A stretch of DNA of 64,000 nucleotides. Source: Meghimatium bilineatum. Taxonomy: Eukaryota > Mollusca > Gastropoda > Stylommatophora > Philomycidae. The notes under the pieces are model-generated. The model was not told the DNA's origin and did not search any database. It worked only from the letters and a program-made list of their open reading frames with translations. Location of the stretch: the NCBI GenBank assembly GCA_034231615.1, contig CM067306.1, positions 31,628,617 through 31,692,616 on the forward strand, read 5' to 3'. Of the stretch, positions 44,018 through 54,202 are shown piece by piece. Both the position numbers and the translations under genes were made by a program. Position 1 is the stretch's first letter, and every line of letters begins with the position of its first letter.

Positions 44018-44861
44018 GTTTATCACTAGAAATATATTTTTTGATTTTCTTTTTCAAACTTTTTAACACATCTCATAAATGCATCTACCAGTAGTTTATC
44101 ACTAGAAATATATTTTTTGATTATGAAACTTTTCAACACATCTCATAAATGTATCTACTGGTAGATTATCACTAGAAATATATTTTATGATTTTCTTTTT
44201 CAAACTTTTCAACACATCTCATAAATGTAGCTACTTGTAGTTTATCATTAGAAATGTATTTTTTTATTTTGAAACTTTTCAACACTTCTCATAAATGTAT
44301 CTACCGGTAGTTTATCACTAGAAATATATTTTTTGATTTTCTTTTTCAATCTTTTCAACACATCTCATAAATGTATCTAGTTTATCACTAGAAATATATT
44401 CTTTGATTAAGTTTTTTGAAACTTTTTAACACATTTCATAAATGTATCTAGTTTATCATTAGAAATATATTTGTTTATTTTCTTTTTCAAACTTTTCAAC
44501 ACATTTCATAAATGTATCTAGTTTATCATTAGAAATAAATTATTTCATTTTCTTTTTCAAACTTTTCAATGCATTTTATAAATGTATCTAGTTTATCATT
44601 AGAAATTAATTTTTTGATTTTGAATATTTTCAACACATCTCATAAATGTATCTACCGGTAGTTTATTACTTGAAATATATTTTTTTATTTTCTTTTTCAA
44701 ACTTTTCAACACATAATTTCAAAAATGTATCTATTTTATCATTAGAAATATATCTTTATATTTTAAAACTTTTCAACACATTTCATAAATGTATCTAGTT
44801 TATCACTAGAAATATATTTTGTGGTTTTCTTTTTCAAACTTTTCAACACATTTCATAAATA

Positions 44862-44869
44862 TACCGGTA
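44862..44869. other. TACCGGTA insertion in Sat-2, second site
   Basis: The monomer reads AAATATACCGGTATCTATTT, against AAATGTATCTATTT in its relatives. The palindrome sits at the TA before TCTA, four bases upstream of the main Sat-2 site. A duplicate is at about 46718. This is a third, distinct position for the same insertion. Confidence 0.8.
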
Positions 44870-47800
44870 TCTATTTTATCATTAGAAATATATGTTTTGC
44901 TTTTTCAAATTTTTCAACACATCTCATAGATGTATCTACCGGTAGTTTATCACTAGAAATATATTTTTTGATTTTCGTTGTAGATTATCACTAGAAATAT
45001 ATTTTTTGATTTTCTTTTTTGAAACATTTTAACACATTTCATAAATGTATCTAGTTTATCATAAGAAATATATTTTTTGATTTTGAAACTTTTCAACACA
45101 TCTCATAAATGTATCTAGTTTATCATTAGAAATATATTTTTTGATTTTATTTTTCAAACATTACAACACATTTCATAAATGTATCTATTTTATCATTAGA
45201 AATAAAAATTTTAATTTGAAACTTTTTAGCACATCTCTTAAATGTATCTACCAGTAGTTTATCACTAGAAGTATATTTTTAGATTTTCTTGTTCAAACTT
45301 TTTAACACATCTCATAAATGTATCTACCAGTAGTTTATCACTAGAAATATATTTTTTGATTATGAAACTTTTCAACACATCTCATAAATGTATCTACTGG
45401 TAGATTATCACTAGAAATATATTTTTTGATTTTCTTTTTCAAACCTTTCAACACATCTCATAAATGTATCTAGTTTATCATTAGAAATGTATTTTTTCGA
45501 TTTTCAAACTTTTCAACACATTTCATAAATGTATCTAGTTTATCATTAGAAATATATTTTTTGATTTTATTTTTCAAACATTACAACACATTTCATAAAT
45601 GTATCTATTTTATCATTAGAAATAAAAATTTTAATTTGAAACTTTTTAGCACATCTCTTAAATGTATCTACCAGTAGTTTATCACTAGAAGTATATTTTT
45701 AGATTTTCTTGTTCAAACTTTTCAACACATCTCATAAATGTATCTACCGGGAGTTTATCATTAGAAATGTATTTTTTAATTTTGATACTTGTCAACACTT
45801 CTCATAAATGTATCTAGTTTATCATTAGAAATATATTTTTTTTTTCATTTTCAACTTTTCAACACATCTCATAAATGTATCTAGTTTATCATTAGAAATT
45901 TATTTTTTGATTTTGAATATTTTCAACACATTTAATAAATGTATCTAGTTTATCACTAGAAATGTATTTTTTTATTTTGAAACTCTTCAACACTTCTCAT
46001 AAATGTATCTACCGGTAGTTTATCACTAGAAATATATTTTTTGATTTTCTTTTTCAAACTTTTCAACACATCTCATAAATGTAGCTACTTGTAGTTTATC
46101 ATTAGAAATGTATTTTTTTATTTTGAAACTTTTCAACACTTCTCATAAATGTATCTACCGGTAGTTTATCACTAGAAATATATTTTTTGATTTTCTTTTT
46201 CAATCTTTTCAACACATCTCATAAATGTATCTAGTTTATCACTAGAAATATATTCTTTGATTAAGTTTTTTGAAACTTTTTAACACATTTCATAAATGTA
46301 TCTAGTTTATCATTAGAAATATATTTGTTTATTTTCTTTTTCAAACTTTTCAACACATTTCATAAATGTATCTAGTTTATCATTAGAAATAAATTATTTC
46401 ATTTTCTTTTTCAAACTTTTCAATGCATTTTATAAATGTATCTAGTTTATCATTAGAAATTAATTTTTTGATTTTGAATATTTTCAACACATCTCATAAA
46501 TGTATCTACAGGTAGTTTATTACTTGAAATATATTTTTTTATTTTCTTTTTCAAACTTTTCAACACATAATTTCAAAAATGTATCTATTTTATCATTAGA
46601 AATATATCTTTATATTTTAAAACTTTTCAACACATTTCATAAATGTATCTAGTTTATCACTAGAAATATATTTTGTGGTTTTCTTTTTCAAACTTTTCAA
46701 CACATTTCATAAATATACCGGTATCTATTTTATCATTAGAAATATATGTTTTGCTTTTTCAAATTTTTCAACACATCTCATAGATGTATCTACCGGTAGT
46801 TTATCACTAGAAATATATTTTTTGATTTTCGTTGTAGATTATCACTAGAAATATATTTTTTGATTTTCTTTGTCAAACTTTTCAACACATCTCATAAATG
46901 TATCTAGTTTATCATTAGAAATATATTCTTTGATTTTCTTTTTTGAAACATTTTAACACATTTCATAAATGTATCTAGTTTATCATAAGAAATATATTTT
47001 TTGATTTTGAAACTTTTCAACACATCTCATAAATGTATCTAGTTTATCATTAGAAATATATTTTTTGATTTTATTTTTCAAACATTACAACACATTTCAT
47101 AAATGTATCTATTTTATCATTAGAAATAAAAAATTTAATTTGAAACTTTTTAGCACATCTCTTAAATGTATCTACCAGTAGTTTATCACTAGAAGTATAT
47201 TTTTAGATTTTCTTGTTCAAACTTTTTAACACATCTCATAAATGTATCTACCAGTAGTTTATCACTAGAAATATATTTTTTGATTATGAAACTTTTCAAC
47301 ACATCTCATAAATGTATCTACTGGTAGATTATCACTAGAAATATATTTTTTGATTTTCTTTTTCAAACCTTTCAACACATCTCATAAATGTATCTAGTTT
47401 ATCATTAGAAATTTATTTTTTGATTTTGAATATTTTCAACACATTTCATAAATGTATCTATCTACTTTATCATTAGAAATTTATTTTTTTCATTTTCAAA
47501 CGTTTCAACACATTTCATAAATGTATCTAGTTTATCACTAGAAATGTATTTTTTAATTTTGAAACTTGTCAACACTTCTCATAAATGTATCTACCAGTAG
47601 TTTATCATTAGAAATATATTTTTTTATTTTTTTTTCAATCTTTTCAACACATTTCATAAATGTATCTACCGGTAGATTATCACTAGAAATATATCTTTTC
47701 ATTTTCTTTTTCAAACCTTTCAACACATCTCATAAATGTATCTAGTTTATCATTAGAAATTTATTTTTTGATTTTGAATATTTTCAACACATTTCATAAA

Positions 47801-48157
47801 TGTATCTAGTTTATCATTAGAAATTTATATTTTGATTTCCTTTTTCAAACTTTTCAACACATTTCATAAATGTATCTAGTTTATCACTAGAAATATATTT
47901 TTTTCATTTTCAAACTTTTCAACACATTTCATAAATGTATCTAGTTTATCACTAGAAATGTATTTTTTAATTTTGAAACTTGTCAACACTTCTCATAAAT
48001 GTATCTACCAGTAGTTTATCATTAGAAATATATTTTTTTATTTTCTTTTTCAATCTTTTCAACACATTTCATAAATGTATCTACCGGTAGATTATCACTA
48101 GAAATATATCTTTTCATTTTCTTTTTCAAACTTTTCAACACATTTCTTAAATGTATC

Positions 48158-48705
48158 TAGTTTATCATTTCTTCTTCTTCTTCTTTCGTTCACTTGAAAC
48201 ATGTCTATATCTGTAATTCTGTCTCCTTAATAAAACTCACTGTCTTTTGTAGTTCATACAGTGCCCCATAGAGCTTTGATTCCAGTGTTGTTTCCTCTGG
48301 CCAATATGTCTGCCTCAGCGTTTCATGCTCAGAACACTCTTGAAGTATATGTTTGGCACTCTGTGCTGCCTGTCCACATGTACACATGGCCGTGTTGCCA
48401 ATCTTGAACTTTGTATAAATGTGACTGCGGAGTCGGTTGTGTCCTGTTCTGAGACGTAGAATTATAACTTGTTCTGATCTGTTCATAATGTGATAGTCAT
48501 CTTGTGTTGGTGTTTGTGGCTTTCTTATTGACTTTATCATCTGTTTTTTCTGATGGTAGGTGATTGGTATATCTGGTTGGTCTTCGGCAGCACCTTCCTT
48601 AGCTAGTTTGTCTGCTTTTTCATTTCCTGGTATTCCACAGTGAGAGGGTATCCACTGCATGGTTACCCTATATTGGTAAGACAATTCGCTAAGTAGTTTA
48701 TCATT
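48158..48705 (-). mobile_element. 5'-truncated RNase H LINE inserted in Sat-2, with 12-bp target duplication
   Basis: TAGTTTATCATT stands at 48158-48169 and again at 48694-48705, flanking a 524-bp insert. The insert begins (plus strand) with a TTC run, which is a (GAA)n tail at the 3' end of the minus-strand element. The satellite monomer resumes in register after the right copy (AGAAATATATTTTTTT). The 3' terminal 90 bp match another copy at 63341-63436, which defines the 3' end independently. Confidence 0.9.
48205..48693 (-). pseudogene. C-terminal part of a LINE polyprotein: RNase H end plus zinc knuckle
   Basis: The minus-strand frame encodes the end of an RNase H domain (WIPSHCGIPGNEKADKLAKE, with the conserved His and the last acidic residue). 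A LRTGHNRLRSHIY segment follows, then a CCHC-type knuckle (CTCGQAAQSAKHILQEC) and a short tail ending KETELQI. This order is typical of RNase H-bearing non-LTR retrotransposons, including those abundant in molluscs. Endonuclease and reverse transcriptase are absent, so the copy is 5'-truncated and dead. The reading frame runs on to 48747, but its first 17 or so codons come from Sat-2 and are not part of the element. The frame has no internal stop, which suggests a fairly young insertion. Confidence 0.88.
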
Positions 48706-49975
48706 AGAAATATATTTTTTTATTTTCATTTTCAAACCTTTTAACATATTTCATAAATGTATCTAGTTTATCACTAGAAATATATTTTTTCCATTTTCAA
48801 AGTTTTCAACACATTTCATAAATGTATCTAGTTTATCACTAGAAATGTATTATGTTATTTTGAAATTTGTCAACACTTCTCATAAATGTATCTACCGGTA
48901 GTTTATCACTGGAAATATATTTTTTTATTTTATTTTTCAAACTTTTCAACACATTTCTTAAATGTATCTAGTTTATCATTAGAAATATATTTTTTGATTT
49001 TCTTTTTCAAACTTTTCAACACATCTCATAAATGTATCTACCGGTAAATTATCACTAGAAATATATCTTTTCATTTTCTTTTTCAAACTTTTCAACACAT
49101 TTCATAAATGTTATAGTTTATCAATAGAAAATGATTCTTTGATTTTCTTTTTGGAACTTTTCAACACATCTCATAAATGTATCTACCGGTAGATTATCAT
49201 TAGAAATATATTTTTTTATTTTCTTTTTCAAACATTTTAAAACACATTTCATAAATGTATCTAGTTTATCATTCGAAATATATTTTTTGGATTTTAAAAC
49301 TTTTCAGCACATTTCATAAATGTATCTATCTTATCATTAGAAATATATTTTTTCTTTTTCAAACTTTTCAACACATCTCATAAATGTAGCTACCGGTAGT
49401 TTATCACTAGAAATATATTTTTTGATTTTCTTTTTCAAACTTTTCAACACATCTCATAAATGTATCTAGTTTATCATTAGAAATAAATTATTTCTTTTTC
49501 TTTTTCAAACTTTTCAATGCATTTTATAAATGTATCTAGTTTATCATTAGAAATTTATTTTTTGAATTTGAATATTTTCAACACATTTCATAAATGTATC
49601 TAGTTTATCATTAGAAATTTATTTTTTGATTTTGAATATTTTCAACACATCTCATAAATGTATCTACCGGTAGTTTATTACTTGAAATATATTTTTTTAT
49701 TTTCTTTTTCAAACTTTTCAACACATAATTTCAAAAATGTATCTATTTTATCATTAGAAATATATCTTTATATTTTAAAACTTTTCAACACATTTCATAA
49801 ATGTATCTAGTTTATCATTAGAAATATATTTTTTGATTTTATTTTTCAAACATTACAACACATTTCATAAATGTATCTATTTTATCATTAGAAATAAAAA
49901 TTTTAATTTGAAACTTTTTAGCACATTTCATGTATCTAGTTTATCATTAGAAATATATTTTTTGAATTTATCTTA

Positions 49976-50091
49976 CAAACTCAAAAAAAATTTCTTCCAT
50001 TTTTTAAAATATTAAATTAAAAAATTTATTTAAAATGTTTTTTTTTTAAAAAAAGGCAGAAGAAAATCTCATCAATGATCGGGATAGAAAA
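49976..50091. other. AT-rich spacer
   Basis: This is homopolymer-rich A/T sequence between the end of Sat-2 and the ankyrin pseudogene. I see no gene or repeat unit in it. Confidence 0.6.
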
Positions 50092-50331
50092 ATGAATGAA
50101 GCATTTAAATTATCATTAAATACTGATAATTAAATTGATGCTAATTTTGAAGATGAAAATGGAAATACTCTATTGCACATTAGTTGTCTGTATAACAAAA
50201 TAGAATTAGTTGAATTTTTATTAAATTGTAAAAATATTAATGTTAATTTACAAAATATTAACAAAGAAATTCCGATACATATTGTATGTGAATTATGTAC
50301 TTTTGGTATAATTAAATTATTATTTAATAAA

Positions 50332-50545
50332 AATATTAATATTCATTTTGTTGTCATGTGACGTATTCATTCCAGAATACTGTCTTCCCAATAAACTCCT
50401 GAACCCCTCTCTGTCTTGCGCGATGTGGCTTGCATTTTCCAGCGATGTATTGATGTAATTTTTAATGTTGTCAGTCCATCATCTTCTTGGTCTGCCCTTT
50501 CTCCTCTTCCCTGGTACTTTTCTCTCCAATATTAATATTCATTTT
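50332..50545 (-). mobile_element. RTE-type LINE 3' fragment in the ankyrin gene, 18-bp target duplication
   Basis: AATATTAATATTCATTTT occurs at 50332-50349 and 50528-50545 around a 178-bp insert. On the minus strand the insert encodes a recognisable LINE tail: VPGKRRKGRPRR, a stop where Trp is usual, then WTDNIKNYI and AQDREGF. These are the basic RGRPR and DREGW-type motifs seen at the end of many RTE-like elements. Reverse transcriptase is missing. No simple-repeat tail is visible. Confidence 0.8.
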
Positions 50546-50682
50546 CAAAATAATAATAAACAAACTCCTTATCAGGTTTTGTCAAACTTTAATACTTACA
50601 GAATTATGGAATTTATTAATGAAAAGATTGAAGAATATTATAGTTATGTATTTCGCAATAGTAGTTATTATATATAAATTCC

Positions 50683-50846
50683 CCGCCGAAGACGGATGTG
50701 TCGGGCCATTGGCACAAATAAAACGGTGACACAACGCATTTCCATTCTCTGGACTACATCCTGCTGGAAATCTAGTAGGACCATGATCCTGCTACAAGGG
50801 AAATTGAGAAGGAGTTTGAGAATGAATGCTGAAGAAGAAGAAGAAT
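50683..50846 (+). mobile_element. GAA-tailed short retroelement, longer copy
   Basis: The sequence starts CCCGCCGAAGACGGATGTGT and ends with a (GAA)n run. It matches the copy at 55064-55173 over the first 80 or so bases and again at the end (TTTGAGAATGA plus tail). The roughly 65 bp in between, with CTGCTGGAAATCTAGTAGGA, is mostly missing from the other copy. Flanks here are similar (ATATAAATTC and ATATACCAATTC) but not a perfect duplication. It may be a SINE-like element or a short LINE 3' end. I do not recognise the family. Confidence 0.65.
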
Positions 50847-51159
50847 ATACCAATTCTGATTTATGGTGTACTTTTTGATCTAGAAGAATATGAACCTCAA
50901 AAAAAAAGTTTAGAAAAAAACTTTACTGATTGTAGATATGAAATAATGGATCTATTATATAAAATTATAATTCATTATTAAATAAATCTAGATTACGTAT
51001 AAAATATAACCGTTCAGATATTAATCAATTAAAAGTTATTATTCCTAATATGTTAATTAATTATTTATTAGAAATATAAATCTTTGTATTTTAATTTATT
51101 AAACAGTTCAATTATTAATATATTAAAACTTTGTAAAAATATTAAAATTTTGGGCCCTT

Positions 51160-52146
51160 TTCTGTAATTCTTGTTTATAAAAAGAACCTATAATTTCTTC
51201 ACCATTTAAATCCCTTTTTTATATGTTATAGTGTTTGTACATTTAATTTCACTAATAACAAATATTTCTGTTGTCCATCTATTTGTATAACCTTTTTCAA
51301 ATATTCCTGTTTTCTTTATTATTCTTACTCAAATCTCCATCTTTAAATTTTAACTTTATTAATTTTGAGCAAGACATGTTTTCAATAGAATCACTTACAC
51401 CAAATAAATGTTCATAAACATTTTTTTCATTTTCTTTTTTACTACCTTCAACATTTTTATTGAAGAATGTTTAGTATTATTATAAGTATTTACTAATTCA
51501 TCTAAAACATTATAGTATTTATTTCTGTTATTAGCAGTAAAATATTTAAACATCTTTTGTGTCAGTTCCATTCCCTCTTTCAACAATACAGCTTTTTTCT
51601 TCATTTTCTGTAGAATAAATATTTATATTATTTTCTTCTAATAGTTTTTATATTATTGTTATGAAATTCCTTACCTTTATCAAACCAAAGATATAAAGGT
51701 TTTCTTTTACTATCACATTAAAAGACATGAGACCCTATTGAAGACCTTTTTTGAGGGTAAAGTCAAAGGGAAGCGAGCAAGAGTTAGGCAGAGATACAAG
51801 TGGGAGGGTAACATCACACGATGGACAGGTTACAGTCTAGCAGAGTGCACCACCAAGACAAGAGACAGGAGATGTTGGAGATACGTTGCAGCCAACCTTC
51901 GTTGCGGAGACGGCACATGATGATGATGATGATTACTATCCTTAAATACCTTTTTAAATGCTTCAGAAACACCAATTCCACTTTTATTTTTTAATAGGTA
52001 TTGCCCATGCATATTTACTAAATACATCTATAACAGTTAATAGAAATTGATAATGTTTATTTTCTTTTGAATACATTGACATATCAACTAAATCAGCTGC
52101 CCCATATTTCATCAATACCATTTACAATTGCTTTTCTTTTAGGAAA
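51160..52146 (-). pseudogene. Polinton/Maverick-type integrase (DDE), decayed, cut by the assembly gap
   Basis: Minus-strand pieces, read from high to low coordinates, match the retroviral-like integrase of Polinton/Maverick transposons. First come VNGIDEIW and then, after a frameshift, ADLVDM and TVIDVFSKYAWAIPIK (first catalytic Asp). FKKVFKDSN follows, then an inserted LINE fragment (51715-51932). Beyond it are LWFDKGKEF (second Asp), CIVERGNGT (the Glu region), KMFKYFTANN and NTYNNTKHSSI. A C-terminal SH3/chromo-like part has GIFEKGYTNRWTTEIF near 51300 and SFYKQEL near 51190. Several frameshifts and stops break it, so it is inactive. The start lies in or beyond the gap at 52147. Other Polinton genes (protein-primed polymerase, ATPase, capsid, protease) are not in the window. 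Confidence 0.82.
51707..51940 (+). mobile_element. RTE-A LINE 3' end inserted in the integrase, 8-bp target duplication
   Basis: TTACTATC at 51707-51714 and 51933-51940 flanks a 218-bp insert. The insert begins ACATTAAAAGACATGAGACC and ends with an (ATG)n tail. Its plus-strand frame (from 51738) encodes FEGKVKGKRARVRQRYKWEG, NITRWTGYSLAECTTKTRDR and a stop after CGDGT. This is the standard C-terminus of RTE-like elements: a basic GKRxRGRQR motif, W-G-I-R, then a DR-W segment. The ATG-rich 3' tail is also usual for this clade. It is the same family as 56222-56866 and 58685-59395. Confidence 0.85.
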
Positions 52147-52246
52147 NNNNNNNNNNNNNNNNNNNNNNNNNNNNNNNNNNNNNNNNNNNNNNNNNNNNNN
52201 NNNNNNNNNNNNNNNNNNNNNNNNNNNNNNNNNNNNNNNNNNNNNN
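52147..52246. other. Assembly gap (100 N)
   Basis: Exactly 100 N. This is the conventional placeholder for a gap of unknown size, so adjacency of the two sides is not proven. The integrase on the left and the Penelope-like element on the right are each cut or unbounded here. Confidence 0.99.
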
Positions 52247-52498
52247 TAATTTTAAAAAAAAAAAGGCGATTACACAAAAATGTGTTACAATAATAGAATT
52301 GACAGATTGGAATACGATATAAACAACAGAAACAACAAAGACAAATACACTGAAATCTAACAAAAACAAAGCTGATGAGCATGCACATAAAGAAACAATT
52401 TAAAGGTACAGAGGAATATGGCTACAAAATAAATAGGAGTAGGCCCCTATAATATAATAAGAATAGGGGGTAGAGGTTGTTAAAAAGTAGTGGGTAAA
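52247..52498. other. Probable 3' untranslated flank of the Penelope-like element
   Basis: This non-coding, A-rich sequence lies downstream of the minus-strand GIY-YIG frame. I see no motif or repeat in it beyond a short A run next to the gap. Confidence 0.4.
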
Positions 52499-52971
52499 TC
52501 AAACAAAACGGTGATTAATGTTAATACTGTGGGGTTGCAATACTCCCATATGACAAATGAGCCGATATTCCAAAGACTGACGTTGCCAGTCACCGGAATA
52601 GCAACGTAACAGACCAGTGACAGAAATATCCTTGCTTCCTTGATGTGAAGGGCCGTTAAAATGAATGGCCACCGTGGAGTCATGATGATTTGTGATATCT
52701 CTTAAATGTTCAGCGAATCTATCCGCCAAATGTCTACCTGTTTTGCCGATAAACTTCATACCACAATGCTTACATATGAAAGAGTATATTAAATTACGGG
52801 ACAGGCATGAGAACGAGTCTTGAATCTTGAAAACTGACATAGGCAACTGAAGCATGGGAGTATGAATAACAAAAGGGCAAGTCAAACAATTTCGGGGGCA
52901 GGGAAAAGTGCCCAATTGACCTACAGTGGTGCGCAGACTGGAATGAACCAGGAGATCACGCAGGTTCCTAT
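52499..52971 (-). pseudogene. Penelope-like element, GIY-YIG endonuclease domain (5'-truncated)
   Basis: The frame reads [13 protein letters not shown], a [10 protein letters not shown] cysteine cluster, then [20 protein letters not shown], with LIY and FIG in place of GIY and YIG. It continues [13 protein letters not shown] and ends [12 protein letters not shown] at a stop. This domain order follows the reverse transcriptase in Penelope-like retroelements and supplies the nicking endonuclease. The reverse transcriptase is absent. Upstream the frame continues only into a (TA)n tract. Just before the coding block the minus strand reads CCTTGTTGCTTTTCAG, a good splice-acceptor match. Penelope-like elements are known to keep introns, so this could be an exon edge rather than a truncation. 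The frame from 52971 is open throughout. Confidence 0.82.
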
Positions 52972-53004
52972 CTGAAAAGCAACAAGGAACAAATATATAG
53001 TAAA

Positions 53005-53102
<98 letters not shown>

Positions 53103-53129
53103 ATGTGTATATGTATATATATATATATT
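53005..53129. repeat. (TA)n microsatellite with a TG/TA-rich edge
   Basis: About 90 bp of uninterrupted TA, then GTGTGTATGTGTATATG and more TA. It is unstable in sequencing, so its length is unreliable. It produces spurious (IY)n open frames. Confidence 0.95.
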
Positions 53130-53216
53130 TGCTGTGTGTACATGTACCTATGTGCATGCATGTGTCTGTGTTCCAATGTGTGCTGTGATATTAGTATAAA
53201 CTTTTACTTCATAAGT

Positions 53217-53713
53217 ATAAACTTATGAAGGCGCAGGCACGCTGGGCAGGCCATCTTGTGCGCATGGAGAACTCGTGATTGCCAAAACAAATATATTATG
53301 GAGAACTCAAGGCAGGATTTCGAAAAGCTGGTGGACAGAAAAAGCGTTTCAAAGACACGCTCAAGTCATCCTTGAAACATCTTAACATTGACGTAGGCGC
53401 TTGGGGGGAGCCTCGCTCAGGATAGAACGGCTTGGCGTTACAGCATTAGAACGGGAGCACTAGCGGCAGAAGAATTCAGACAAGAAACTGCAAGACAGAA
53501 GCGGACACGTAGAAAAGAAAAAACATCTCAACCTCACACAGATACCTTCTATTGTTGTCAATTCTGTAAAAGAACATTTTGTGCGCGCATTGGACTTGCT
53601 AGTCATTTAAAAACGCACTATTAACTTTATTATTTTATTATTTATTGTTATTATTATTATGGTTGAGTTTTTGGTCATCGTCGATCACGACGGACGAACA
53701 TCATCATAAACTT
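53217..53713 (+). mobile_element. LINE 3' end with C-terminal C2H2 finger, probable 8-bp target duplication
   Basis: ATAAACTT at 53217-53224 and 53706-53713 flanks the insert. The plus-strand frames encode QARWAGHLVRME, a stop, LPKQIYYGELKAG and KKRFKDTLKSSLKHLNID. After a frameshift come TAWRYSIRTGALAAEEFRQE and a terminal C2H2 finger, CCQFCKRTFCARIGLASHLK-T-H, stopping at 53624. The R-W-GH-RM, GxRxxGxQKKRFKD and final zinc-finger layout is a common LINE C-terminus in invertebrates. A TTA-rich tail and CGTCGATCACGACGG plus CATCATCAT close the element. One stop and at least one frameshift make it dead. Confidence 0.82.
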
Positions 53714-54189
53714 TTGTATATGTCTGGATGTTTGTATGTATATGTGCTTATATTTATAGTTATCTGTGTTTGTCGGGTAGAATGTGTGCATTTTTGCTTG
53801 GTTCATGATTGTGTTTGGATGTTTGTATATTTTTGTTGTCTATCCTGTGCTGTCAAATGCTATTCTTATTTGCACATTTCTGTGTTCCCTATGTTTATTT
53901 GTGTCCCCCCCCCCCCGTTCCGAGTGCAGTCTTTCTCTGCCCTTTCCCCTTTTGTCTCCCTTCGCCCACTTGCCCCCCCCCCTGTTCATGGCAGCGCTAT
54001 TTGGTGTCCCCCTTTCTTTAGTTTAACATCTTTTATCTTTTGGTTTTGCATAATTTAGACATAGGCCTATTGAACGCATCAATATGCACTTGTTGAAATT
54101 GTGTTGCACATGATCTGTTGTTGCTATTTGTTGATTTTCTGGTGGGAGAAATCTATTTTGTTTATATTCGTTATGGTTTTGTGTTTTTA
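53714..54189. other. T-rich non-coding stretch with C runs
   Basis: TG- and T-rich sequence with two C homopolymers near 53907 and 53977. The open frames here come from composition. It may be the other half of the Penelope-like element or its intron, split by the LINE at 53225, but no coding motif shows this. Confidence 0.4.
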
Positions 54190-54202
54190 ACTGTTTTTGT
54201 TG

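Larger units (their letters stand above)
43323..49975. repeat. Sat-2: AT-rich satellite array, 62-76 bp monomer
   Basis: About 90 copies of a monomer read CATAAATGTATCTAGTTTAT, then CAYTAGAAATATATTTTTTG, a variable ATTTTCTTTTTCAAACTTTT, then CAACACATCT. Length classes arise from loss of the TTCTTTTTC stretch (about 62 bp) and from gain of CCGGTA after GTATCTA (about 76 bp). On the minus strand each unit shows GATAAAC and AGATAC, so it is an array of GATA-type words. Longer blocks recur: 43745 matches 45743 (offset 1,998 bp) and 44230 matches 46084 (offset 1,854 bp), so the array also has higher-order structure. It is interrupted once by a LINE at 48170-48693. The right end fades into non-repetitive AT-rich DNA near 49975. 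Confidence 0.95.
50092..51079 (+). pseudogene. Broken ankyrin-repeat gene, AT-rich, twice interrupted
   Basis: From the ATG at 50092 the frame reads MNEAFKLSLN, then a TAA at 50131. It goes on with ENGNTLLHISCLYNKIELVE, a clear ankyrin consensus (TLLH followed by a helix-turn-helix ending in VEFLLN). A second repeat follows with IPIHIVCEL and IIKLLFNKN. A 178-bp retroelement piece (50350-50527) then splits the gene. The insert plus its duplicated target add 196 bp, which accounts for the one-base frame change across it. The sequence beyond contains NNKQTPYQVLSNF, another ankyrin-like start. A second insertion lies at 50683-50846, and a downstream segment with MLINYLLEI precedes a stop at 51079. 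Composition is far more AT-rich than the LINE DNA around it. The gene could be a host gene, a passenger of the adjacent Polinton-like element, or a relic of a large DNA virus. The sequence does not decide. Confidence 0.65.

Noticed and set aside
1-49975. CRISPR array
   Set aside because: Repeats are contiguous monomers without unique spacers of constant length, and the context is eukaryotic.
49833-50015. 60-codon frame at the end of Sat-2
   Set aside because: It is made of satellite monomers and AT-rich spacer, with no protein signature.
52921-53176. Long (IY)n-rich open frames
   Set aside because: They are translation of the (TA)n microsatellite joined to the Penelope fragment.
53645-54058. 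137-codon plus-strand frame with hydrophobic and proline-rich segments
   Set aside because: Composition reflects T, TG and C runs. There is no domain, and overlapping frames are equally open.
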